Positions 7,036 through 14,774 of a DNA stretch of 15,211 nucleotides are shown in pieces. Position 1 is the stretch's first letter. Each line of letters opens with the position of its first letter. Under the pieces are notes generated by a model. It did not search any database. It saw only the letters and a program-made list of their open reading frames with translations, and had not been told where the DNA came from. This stretch comes from Isohypsibius dastychi (Eukaryota; Tardigrada; Eutardigrada; Parachela; Isohypsibiidae): NCBI GenBank assembly GCA_034696485.1, contig JAQIWT010000777.1, forward strand, positions 1 through 15,211. The letters run 5' to 3'. A program made the translations under genes and the position numbers.

Positions 7036-7976
7036 CAGTTCGAACTCCTCGCACAGTTCATCCCCTACGATTCATAGGTTCATCTTCTTCTGTCGAATTT
7101 GTATTTTGTATTCTTGGGCTGCCCATTATCTTAGATATAATTTGAGGACTGCACTCAGCATTGCAAAATAATTGCTTTGCAACCCGCTCGTTTTGCTCAC
7201 GTCAACCGGAGGCTTTATGGATTTTTTAATTTTGAAACCCGGGGAATAATCTACAACGGTGCGGCCATTCATTGAGAATTCTTGGGTCGCCATAAGTTGA
7301 CCTCCAATACGTTGCTTGTTAAAAATACCTTCATCAAGAAATCGATCATAAAATCGGTATTGACTCCAAACAGGTGCGAAAGATGATCAAATGTAGGCAA
7401 ATTTAAGTTCATCCAACAAGCTAAATTTCGCTGGAAAATTTCTGGTAGATCAAAAGTTGTTCTTGGCGATGTAACGACCAAATTTTTTGCTGGTGACCTT
7501 GGGTTTTCTGGCAATTGTACTCCGTTCTCTCGATCAATTGGCCAAGCTAACTTTTGATTGAGGAAATTAAACCCTCAGTCTGAGCGCAAATTTACTTAAA
7601 GTATATCTATACTACAAATTATTTATACTACAAATTTACTTTTAAGTATATTTCACAGTAAATATTTCGAAATTTCCTTGGATGAAAGTTGATAATTTTT
7701 CATGCCGCATCTTTCAAGCTATACCTTGAAGTATTCGATTCAGTACTCACGAAGATCATCTCTCGAAATCAAGCCTACAGGTTTCACCGCTATATACCGA
7801 TCTCCAAGAAAATTATATTAAATAGCGGTCACGCTGAAGGTCAGCGGAAGAGAAGCCTCCGGAAAATCCATTCCACGTTAGCAGGACTTTCAAAATGGCA
7901 AGAAAGTAACAACCAAGTTTTTCCATGAAAATCCGGACACCCCGCCTGTTAGCACTATCAGTAAAGACAACAAGTC
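7036..7976. other. unassigned interval between mobile elements
   Basis: No gene can be supported. An 81-codon minus-strand frame (7269-7514) and a 79-codon plus-strand frame (7689-7928) match no family I know. On the minus strand a different frame reads about 75 codons without a stop (about 7420 down to 7200), but stops flank it and no motif is evident. The region may be a decayed transposon body. Confidence 0.4.
7588..7654. repeat. short AT-rich direct duplication
   Basis: CAAATTTACTT-AAAGTATAT at about 7588 recurs as CAAATTTACTTTTAAGTATA about 45 bases later. Between them TATACTACAAATT is also repeated twice. It is a small local tandem duplication with no coding content. Confidence 0.55.
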
Positions 7977-8385
7977 TGGACACTGCTGGGGTTTGCGTAA
8001 AACTCTGTACTTTTTTGGTCTGACTGGGACACGCTATATATCATTCGGGCGTGCCCCGAGGACTGGATATTTGAGGGAATACAAGAACAGGTTATCCAGC
8101 TTCATAGTCTATTCGAAATGTTACATGAAGTCGTTTCGGAATCACAATGTCTGGAAAATTCTCAAACTGAAAAATACTGGCAACAGGAAATATTATTACC
8201 GGGTATTAACATCTTTTGATAGGGCGTTCATGGTAAGAGGTCAACTCTAATATGTGATTGATCGTGTTGGGTGGCTAGTCAGAACTTCGGCCTTCAATTT
8301 AAAGTATTTCGTTTGATCATTGGTTGCCATGAAATGTGCATTAGTGAATCAGTGGGAATTTACACAACTCCAGTTTTGTTGAACC
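7977..8385. mobile_element. degenerate relative of the 678 bp inverted-repeat element
   Basis: The left part (about 7977-8050: CTGGACACTGCTGGGGTTTG, CGTAAAACTCTGTAC, CTATATATCATTCGGG) aligns along its length with the inverted repeat of the element at 6173-6850 (CGGAACACAGCTGGGGTTTG, TGTAAAATTCAGAAC, CTATATACCATTCGG). Near 8353-8376, GGAATTTACACAACTCCAGT reads as a decayed inverted copy of the same end. The boundaries are approximate and no target duplication is visible. Open frames across it are not convincing. Confidence 0.5.
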
Positions 8386-8456
8386 AACGATGCAGAGACT
8401 TGCACCCATTCAGATTGAGATACTGACCAAGGAAGTCTGCGACGGATGTTAGTCGA

Positions 8457-9957
8457 AGATGTGACAAACCCGTCAGAATTTGAAATTGAATACCTGTCAC
8501 ATACGGATAGTGCGGTATGTAAAAACGCTACACCTGAAAAATGTTTTGCAGCTCGACGGGGTTCGTTATAATTGTTCAAGTTCGCCGGCTATTCGATTAA
8601 AGAAGGAGCGTCCGAACGGATGTAATCTGATAATCGAAAACAAGGGTGACTGGATTTAATCACCTGGTTGAATGGTAGCCTGACATTTGGGACGAGAGTG
8701 CAAATGGTTTCTTTTTCTCCCCACCTTATGCACCAACACAGCTTGACGTCTTCCTTGAAAAGACGGCTATGCACTGCTGGTTCATCAGCATTCGTGTAAA
8801 AATTGTGGCCATTTTCCACCAGTTTTATTAGACTCGGTAACTATTGAGGTAGTAACTAGGAAATGACACGGATGCCTTGAAGAAAAGTTATCATGCCCCG
8901 CACCGTCTTTAGTCTGAGAGCTCTGCTCACTTCTTGACGCTGTTGCCTCTAGGAATTGTTATACAGAAAATCGACGTGGCCTGTATAAGAGATCGCAAGC
9001 AAAAGCTGATCTCATTGGGCCTATAGCTTATACCCATCCGACGAACCAAACCAGAATTCATGATTTACATGGTACTCAAAAGGACCACGAATCTGGCGAA
9101 CAGGAAAATTAAATTTTTTCGAGTGTCGCGCAAGTTACCTCTCCCATTTCTAAGGCAGATAAAAGTGCCAGAACTTTAGTGACCCCCGGTGGTTACCGGC
9201 GGTAACCTGGTGGTTGACGCAATGCAGCAAACCCAGACTCCACGAGTCAGGTTTTGGAACTTGTCATTCACGCACCAAACTTGGACAGATTTTGGGCTTC
9301 TCAGGATGAGAACCTCAGCTCCGTGCGACCTGCCCCACTATGCATACATGGTAACAGTAATTAATGACAAAAAGTTCCGCTCTTGCCTGCCTGAGCACAG
9401 TGCTTCCAACCTTGAATGATGTGATCTCCCCTGAGGTTGCGATTGATATTTTTTTCTCGACCGCAATCAAGATCAATGTGATGTCCGAGCCTTGAAGGTC
9501 ATCCGGGTTTTCCCCGATACCTTCAAGCCTTTTCAACTATGACCTTTTCCCTCAGGTATTCCCATTCTTCTATCAGTACTACTCATAACTGCCTTCTTTC
9601 CAATTATATCTTACTAATAAAATCATACGACTTAAGGGTCTCTTCCGAGATATCACAATCAAATTATGGCGTACGGGAAGAAACCAAGATGACACCTTGC
9701 CGGATGTCGAATCAGCACTTTGAACGCAACACCCGCTGACATTTTCCGTGAAAGAGATTGCTTTAACTTCATAGATGTTTTGTCATCATCAGCTGATTTG
9801 CTACGATGTTTTGTCTGAGATAACAGAATGCACCGTGCTACTGATTCCTCACAAGATTTCTGTATTTAAGGTGTTGACTAGCGGTGCAAAACAACTGCAT
9901 GCGATCGAATTTTTCATGAGATGTTGACTCACATGAGATGAGAGATGGTCACTAATT
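8457..9957 (+). promoter_or_regulatory. duplicated upstream region of receptor copy 2
   Basis: This region is similar throughout to 1680-2780, in the same order and orientation, at an offset of about 6.78 kb at its left end. The offset grows to about 7.14 kb near the gene start because of a 181 bp insertion (9477-9657) and smaller indels. A TATTTAAG lies at about 9863-9870 where copy 1 has TACTTAAG. A minus-strand open frame at 8589-8819 parallels one in copy 1 but shows no third-position bias in its differences. Confidence 0.65.
9477..9657. mobile_element. 181 bp insertion with short terminal inverted repeats and ATCAA target duplication
   Basis: Compared with copy 1, which has a single ATCAA followed by ATTATGGCG (about 2517-2531), copy 2 carries 181 extra bases between two ATCAA copies (9472-9476, 9658-9662). 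The insert begins TGTGATGTCCGAG and ends CTCGGAAGAG-type sequence inverted, finishing ATCACA, so TGTGAT/ATCACA are its tips. Inside, CTTGAAGGT (9491-9499) and ACCTTCAAG (9519-9527) form a hairpin that continues inward through ATCCGGG and CCCGAT. It is a non-autonomous element with no coding region. Confidence 0.75.
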
Positions 9958-10557
9958 GTGACTGTCTCATTTATCTTTCCTGGAGTTTGGAGTTATGAAA
10001 CGGCAGGCCAAAATGATTCACACGCTTTCGACTATAATATGTTCTCGACTATCATCGCTGCAAACGCACACGCGTATGCCAAGATTCAGCTCAAAATGGA
10101 CTTCCTGAATGGCCGTTCACCTGCAGAACAAACATTTGTATCAGTTGCGTTGGCAGAAATTCAGAACAAAACCGGTGGATGTGTATTCGTTTCTGACGAC
10201 GATCTGAACGTGACTCGTGTCATAAAACTCGAGTTAGAAATGATCTACCCGTGGTCCAGAGAAGGGTGCGAAGAACTACATCATTTCTCGGGAAATGCAC
10301 CGAATTTCTTTGGGAGAAATTGTTTTATAAAACAAGAAATCCTGAGTGAGCTATTCGACGCCCTTGAACTGCCGTCAGAAATCCAGAGAATCGATCGCAA
10401 TCGGTATGTTAAGATTTTTTTTGAGAACTTCGGACAACATACTGCACCTTCCCTGAGAATACACCGAACCATATATCCAGTGTTACCATTTGACTTAGGC
10501 TCTATTCAACACAGCAACTGGAAAGAAGATGGTCAGTGGAGAGGTGAACCAAGGTTT
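9958..10557 (+). pseudogene. copy 2, astacin-like repeat 1 segment
   Basis: This open frame has no in-frame ATG. The reading begins after a TGA at 9934-9936 and passes through a vestigial leader (IVTVSFIFPGVWS). From YETAGQND onward it tracks copy 1. The zinc-helix position reads SELFDALELPS, lacking all His, followed by EIQRIDRNRYVKI, and the turn region reads LPFDLGSIQHS. The frame is lost near 10557, where copy 1 has TATGAGCTAAAAGAC and copy 2 has one base fewer. Confidence 0.75.
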
Positions 10558-11296
10558 AGTCAAAAGACGCGAGATACTCGTTTACGGATATCGAAGATTT
10601 AAGCGTTTTCGATGTGGCAAGACTGGTGATTCATTCTGGATGCGTATCAAATACACTCGTCTATGAAGCTCTCATCAAAAGCGGTCTCACATTGCGACCT
10701 AACCCAAGAGACTCAATCCCGGGTGACTGGGAGAAGTACATTAATCAATCAGCCATGGCTTCCGGCGTCTCTCGGCATTTTATCAATGTTACCAAAACTA
10801 TACTCCTTAATGCAACCGGAATCGGCGGAGCATTTAACTGGCCAAACGGGAAAGTTCCTTTTCGCGTGCGCAGAAGGTCACTTGACAACACAGATTACAT
10901 GCTTGTGAGGGTGACCATGGACAGTATCGAGATTGCCACCAACAGATGTATACCCAGTTTATTAATAGAACAACCGAATGCCACCATCTTGTTATCAGTC
11001 TAGGTTACGGAAACAATGGCATTCAGTACTGCGATCTAGGAGGGCAGGGTTCACTAGGTGGTCCACAGTTGTTACGGGCTTTTCCTACGCATGTGCAAAT
11101 TATGCGGTGCCTCCTGGCCGCACTTGGCAATGTACCTGACATCCGCCGTGACAATCGGGACGAATTTGTCTGGGTTAATGACGTTCGTCTAAGTCAGACT
11201 GGTGAAACTGAAACAGCTGTAAACTTATATGCACCGCCACCACCATTCATCATGCCGTACGATTACGAATCCATTGCTCACCCAAGGTGGAATGAG
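10558..11296 (+). pseudogene. copy 2, end of repeat 1, linker and first part of repeat 2
   Basis: Reading resumes as SFTDIEDLSVFDVARL..GC (end of repeat 1), a sequon-bearing linker, then WPNGKVPF opening repeat 2 and ATNRC. A 2-nt gain near 10950 shifts the frame. It resumes as QFINRTTECHHLVI, YCDLGGQGSLGG, RCLLAALGNVP at the dead zinc helix and DIRRDNRDEFVWV, up to IAHPRWNEY, where the MITE interrupts the codon series. Confidence 0.8.
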
Positions 11297-11298
11297 TA

Positions 11299-11439
11299 CT
11301 CTATCCTCCCGATAAATCGGTGGTAAGCTGTTTTGATTCAGTAAATCAGGACCGCACCGCCTCCGTGTACCAACCGGACCCCGCAGTCTTGATTGACTAA
11401 ATCAAAACTCTATACCACCGATTTATCGGGAGGATAGAG
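11299..11439. mobile_element. 141 bp palindromic MITE inserted in receptor copy 2, TA target duplication
   Basis: TA at 11297-11298 and 11440-11441 flanks inverted repeats that start CTCTATCCTCCCGATAAATC followed by GGTGGTA. The arms match perfectly for 27 bases, then imperfectly for about 35 more, so nearly the whole element is one hairpin. Removing the insert and one TA restores alignment with copy 1 (AATGCGTACAGCAAAG versus AATGAGTATAGCAAAG). Insertion introduces a stop (TAA at 11324-11326) within repeat 2. Terminal CTCTAT is shared with the 153 bp MITE at 6881-7033. Confidence 0.95.
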
Positions 11440-12611
11440 TATAGCAAAGATCCGCGGGAATCAAGCGTTGTTCCCAAGGCCAAAGGCATGTCCTTGGGAC
11501 GTGAAGAAGGCTTGAGTACCATCGACGTCGCCAAGCTTCTACTCGGTTACCAGTGTGTCACACAGAACGTTGTGATGTCATCTCTCCCTGAAATTGAGAT
11601 TTATGGGACCATTGGGAAACAGGTCACTTTTACGCCTTAAATCGAGCGGTTTCTTGAGAATATAGCCCCACTGGAACGGCAAACTGATGGCAACTCATCC
11701 ATTTACTTTTCGTAGCAATCAGGGAAAGTGCCCTACGTCATTGATGATTCGATCGACAAATTCGATCAGACCACTCTTCATGAAGCAATGGAAGAGCTTT
11801 CCTCGTCAACCAAGGAGTGCGTTCAGTTTGTGAAACGGAGACATGAATTCTGATTCCTGACCGTCACAGCTTACGAGGGTCTGACATATGACCTAAAGGA
11901 CAAAGTGGATATTCTGCCATTGCCGAGTCCAGTACTTCCGATTCAGCCAAGACATTTGATAAACAAAGGCGTTATTCTTGGAATACTCATGCAGGTTCTG
12001 GGTTTTTTGCCTGAACACGAGCGAATCGACCGAGACGAATACATTGTGATCCAATTGGACAACGTCCTGATCCCGGAGAATGCCTCGCCTCATTCAGATC
12101 GCGAAAATATGCTCAAGCTCCCTTTTGACTATCAATCCGTGACCAATTATGACTATTTCCCAAATGTCATCAATCCGAGCAAACCGATTATCACCCCGAC
12201 TGATCCGAAGATCCCACCACTTCCATGGGAAGGGCATTTGACTGTTTTGGACGTGGCTCGGATCCTTCTAGCTTACCGGTGCGCACCAACTGAGAGAATT
12301 CTCACTGAGTTCGCATTTGCCAATGACCGACCTCGAAGGGCAGCGGTACTCGACTCTGATTATTTGTTCGCTGCCAGGAGAAATTCCGAACCCCTTCCAA
12401 GTGTCACTTGGGATGCAGTTTTAGTGGGATTTCTCGCATTTGCTATGGCCTGTGCCATATTCACGGTAACTCAAAGGGGGCGTGTAAATCGCGCTCATCT
12501 TGTTTGGCAGCGAAACATCCGCACGAAATGGCTGTCCGACATTAACAGATCCACTGGCACTGCCATCCGGAGTTCAGGGCATGATCATAGAAGCAAGCGA
12601 TTTGGATATCA
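11440..12611 (+). pseudogene. copy 2, end of repeat 2, repeat 3, RPRR site and transmembrane helix
   Basis: After the MITE the frame gives YSKDPRESSVVPK and LSTIDVAKLLLGYQC (end of repeat 2), a linker with TAA at 11638, TAG at 11713 replacing the tryptophan that opens repeat 3, GKVPYVIDDS, and TGA at 11851. It is then open from 11905: GILMQVLGFLP at the dead zinc helix, EHERIDRDEYIVIQLDN, LPFDYQSVTNYDYF, LTVLDVARILLAYRC, RPRR, then the membrane helix 12403-12471. A 5-nt loss at 12548/12549 (copy 1 has CGTAG) shifts the frame just before the exon 1 donor at 12612. Confidence 0.85.
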
Positions 12612-12668
12612 GTAAGCAAGTTCCGTACGCCGCACACTTTGAATTGATTGAACGATGCTCCTTTCGAG

Positions 12669-12790
12669 ATAGCGAACCTATCGGAGGAGCCTATTTCCAT
12701 TTCATCCTCAAAGTCCAAGTGAAAAACCCAAGGTTTAAAGAGGGCTCTCGGGAAGTTGCGTTGAAGGTCTCAAGGAATGCTGCATTGAAA
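12669..12790 (+). pseudogene. copy 2 kinase exon 2: glycine loop and VALK
   Basis: The exon is 122 bp after a 57 bp intron (12612-12668; donor GTAAGC, acceptor TCGAG) and before a GTAAGT donor. It encodes SEPIGGAYFHFILKVQV and EVALKVSRNAALK. The ATP-site lysine is kept. The glycine loop is weaker than in copy 1, with Ala for the third Gly. No stop or frameshift lies within the exon. Confidence 0.8.
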
Positions 12791-12848
12791 GTAAGTTCAG
12801 TTGACAAATTTTGTCAAGGTAATCTTCCTGTTTAGTTTAAAATTACAG

Positions 12849-12939
12849 TCCAAAGAAGAGTCGTATCATGAGCTTTTGATGTTGCCACAAGCAGGGCAGT
12901 TTCTCAACATTGTGAATCTTTTAGCTGTTGTGAACCAAG
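12849..12939 (+). pseudogene. copy 2 kinase exon 3: alpha-C helix
   Basis: The exon is 91 bp between ATTACAG (intron 12791-12848, 58 bp) and GTAAGT. It encodes SKEESYHELLMLPQAGQ then FLNIVNLLAVVNQ. The alpha-C glutamate is kept, but a Pro has entered the helix end (LPQ instead of LAQ). The frame is intact. Confidence 0.8.
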
Positions 12940-12992
12940 GTAAGTCATTGATTTATTTTGATACAATATGATGATGACCGTATAATCAACAG

Positions 12993-13010
12993 ATATCCCG
13001 ATTTTGGTTC
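12993..13010 (+). pseudogene. remnant of copy 2 kinase exon 4
   Basis: After a 53 bp intron (12940-12992, ACAG acceptor) the exon starts with the hinge strand DIPILVL, matching DIPVLVL of copy 1. Similarity then stops abruptly around 13010. The rest of the hinge, kinase insert, HRDLAAKN catalytic loop and DFG are absent from copy 2, which rules out an active kinase from this locus alone. Confidence 0.8.
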
Positions 13011-13589
13011 TCCTTCTTCGCCAGATGCCGAGGCAAAGAATAACCATAACTTTTTATGACGAGTTGTTTTACAATCAAATTCTTTGGCAGGAATTTTTTC
13101 TTACCCACCCACCACAAAACTGCTGCTTACTGAAGTTCTTGAGGGGGAGGTTTATACGACGGGGAGATCTCGAGTTTCACGGCCAAGCTCTATAAACCGA
13201 TCCACAAAAATCATAATTTTTAAAACTCATGAAAGCTGTTAGGCCAACAAGTTCCCTTTCAAAACCAAGCCCCACCCCCTCTATGTGTCGATTCAAGTTG
13301 AACATGCTTGAAGTTTTTGAGGGAACTAGTTGACAGAATCGGCGTGTTCAGAGTACAAAAAACTTGCTTCAAAACGCGCTTTCGCACTTTGCCTTTATTT
13401 CAGAAAACGAGCCTTTTCAAATTGAATCCAGATTGAGCTCAGTTGCTGGCTTCAATCCGAATGGACCACTGACGTGTCGTGTCACGTTCAGCCACCTCCC
13501 TAAATCTGAATTGCAGAGCAGATTGAAGTACTCTGAACACCTTTGATGTACGAGACTGTGGGAAGTCTGACTAACTGGTTTCTCCCCAG
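13011..13589. other. unassigned sequence replacing the catalytic-loop exon of copy 2
   Basis: This stretch of about 580 bases lies where exon 4 and its following intron should be. It has no similarity that I can see to copy 1 and no kinase motif. A small inverted pair GGTTTATA (13149-13156) / TATAAACC (13191-13198) is present, but no clear terminal repeats or target duplication mark it as a single insertion. Open frames at 13004-13195 and 13364-13546 carry no recognisable motif. Confidence 0.5.
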
Positions 13590-13844
13590 CTGAAGCAGAA
13601 AACTACATTCAAATTGTTTCAGCCCCAGTTTCCTTCTCTCAGCTCTCGTTGTACGAAATGGATGGCCCCCATTAGCAATGAACTGACTGACGTTTGGTCA
13701 TTTGGTGTGACCCTGTGGGAAGTATTCTCACTCGCTGGAATGCCTTACGATGAGCTTGGCTGCAAGAATGACGTCTACCGGCTGCTCAAGCTAATCGAGG
13801 GGGATTACCGACTAAAGCAACCGCAATTTTGTCCGAATGAGATG
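13590..13844 (+). pseudogene. kinase exon 5 (C-lobe: WMAP, DVWSFG), found only at copy 2
   Basis: A CTCCCCAG acceptor at 13582-13589 opens a frame reading LKQKTTFKLFQPQF, then KWMAPISNELTDVWSFGVTL and WEVFSLAGMPYDELG, and LLKLIEGDYRL and QFCPNE. These are kinase subdomains VIII, IX and X. The exon ends in a GTAAGT donor at 13845. The alternative acceptor GTTTCAG (13622) is possible. The usual WMAPE glutamate and a few residues between it and the F-helix (DVWSFG) are missing (WMAP-ISNEL-TDVWSFG). Phase 0 at its start matches the end of exon 4 of copy 1. Confidence 0.75.
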
Positions 13845-13905
13845 TAAGTATCCATATATATATCCGGATGAAAACTTCAGATCACTTCAAACCATTAAAC
13901 TCAAG

Positions 13906-14125
13906 TTATCGATTGATTGATCGATGTTGGAAAAAGAACTGAAGAACGCGACCGACATTTTTTGAGATACGGATTGCTCTTGAGACGGGGCAGTATATGC
14001 GACAGGATATGGAACACCAAAGCTTCACAGAGCTACAATGGAGTGGGTCTGAGTTCACAAGAGAGTCCTTGGACCCTGTCTGCACTGCCAACACGGGTTC
14101 GTTAGCTTCTGGCTCACGGAGTTAA
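13906..14125 (+). pseudogene. kinase exon 6 (C-lobe end and C-terminal tail), found only at copy 2
   Basis: After a 61 bp intron (13845-13905, CTCAAG acceptor) the split Ile codon completes PNEIYRLIDRCWKKN. A TGA follows at 13940-13942, then RTRPTFFEIRIALE, the subdomain XI CW..(x)RPTF signature, and a tail of about 47 residues to TAA at 14123-14125. The TGA falls inside the most conserved C-lobe block. This could be a nonsense mutation or sequence error; the downstream frame is otherwise open and kinase-like. Confidence 0.75.
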
Positions 14126-14403
14126 CCACAACCACCCCATTCTGTCCGCATGGGTGGCTCGGTCGTCAGCTGGCACAAAGAAACGTTCAGCGACCCAACA
14201 TAATTCAAAATGTGATGCATAAAGGTCGAGCTCCAAGCTTAACGCAAACTTCACAATCAGTTGTACGTATGGAAGATTTTGGCTAAACATTTGTTCTAGT
14301 TCCCACAGATGAATGTTGCGTTTTATATGTATTTTTAGTATTCTGCACATGATAAGAAATTGGGCCCCTTTAACACCTTTCTGATTCTTGGGCTTTTCAG
14401 TAA
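14126..14403. other. unassigned interval 3' of the receptor copy
   Basis: No gene is supported. A 78-codon minus-strand frame (14114-14350) has no recognisable motif. No AATAAA polyadenylation signal was seen near 14125. A CTTTTCAG acceptor-like sequence ends at 14400, directly before the channel-like fragment. Confidence 0.4.
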
Positions 14404-14637
14404 AACGTTCGCGTTGCGTCGCGTTATGACAAACTGAACCTATGTTCTGTGTATCTGGTCTTTGGAATGGCGCTCCTAGCCAAATGTTTCAATCTGGTAC
14501 AAGAAGCCGTAACGGAGAAGGCCAAATGGATCGCCAGGAAGATTGGTATATTGTCGGATGACAGCGAGGAGGAAGCTGGAAGACTAACCTTATTCCCCCA
14601 CGGTCAACATTTTCCCTTTGACCCCCACTCTTCATGA
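14404..14637 (+). pseudogene. terminal-exon fragment resembling a two-pore-domain (TWiK/KCNK-type) potassium channel
   Basis: The frame reads DKLNLCSVYLVFGMALLAKC then FNLVQEAVTEKAKWIARKIG and ILSDDSEEEAG, ending at TGA 14635-14637. This matches the last membrane helix and proximal cytoplasmic tail of invertebrate K2P channels, whose usual form is FGxALxAMCFNLxQEEV..K. Lys in place of the Met in LAMCFNL is unusual in a membrane helix. The only obvious acceptor (CTTTTCAG, 14393-14400) would put TAA at 14401-14403 in this frame. No exon with a pore or GFGD-type filter precedes it. It is probably an orphan or decayed exon; the assignment is from memory of the family motif. Confidence 0.55.
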
Positions 14638-14754
14638 TCATAAAACCTGGATCCCGCTCAAATGATCTGCAACTGTGCCATGCCCGGATTGATTGACTGA
14701 CTGGTACAGTATTTGAAACCAAAAATCGGAAGTTCGCGTGACAATCAGTCGGGT

Positions 14755-14774
14755 GGGGGGGGGGGGGGGGGGGG
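14755..14774. repeat. poly-G homopolymer run (20 G)
   Basis: Twenty consecutive guanines follow GTCGGGT. It is a mononucleotide repeat, and its length is likely to be unreliable in assembly. The minus-strand open frame across it (14489-14821) reads poly-proline from this run and is not a gene. Confidence 0.9.

Larger units (their letters stand above)
9958..14125 (+). pseudogene. receptor tyrosine kinase with degenerate astacin-like ectodomains, copy 2 (pseudogene)
   Basis: This is a tandem paralogue of the gene at 2781-6100 with the same exon order and identical lengths for exons 2 and 3. The lesions I can place are: a start/signal-peptide region with about 10 extra bases and no ATG in frame; a 1-nt loss near 10557; a 2-nt gain near 10950; a 141 bp MITE at 11299-11439; in-frame stops at 11638-11640 (TAA), 11713-11715 (TAG, at the WQSGK tryptophan) and 11851-11853 (TGA); a 5-nt loss at 12548/12549; loss of exon 4 after about 13010; and a TGA at 13940-13942. 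Much of the protein is still readable, so decay is fairly recent. It retains C-lobe exons that copy 1 lacks. Confidence 0.85.

Noticed and set aside
7200-7514. Minus-strand open stretches (81-codon frame, plus a 75-codon run in another frame)
   Set aside because: No motif is recognisable, stops flank them, and runs of this length are expected by chance across six frames.
7689-8250. Plus-strand frames of 79 and 85 codons
   Set aside because: The second lies across the degenerate mobile element, and neither shows a domain, codon pattern or conserved partner.
12-14774. Poly-C at the left and poly-G at the right as ends of one large inverted element
   Set aside because: The bases flanking the two runs are not reverse complements of each other, so the pairing looks accidental.
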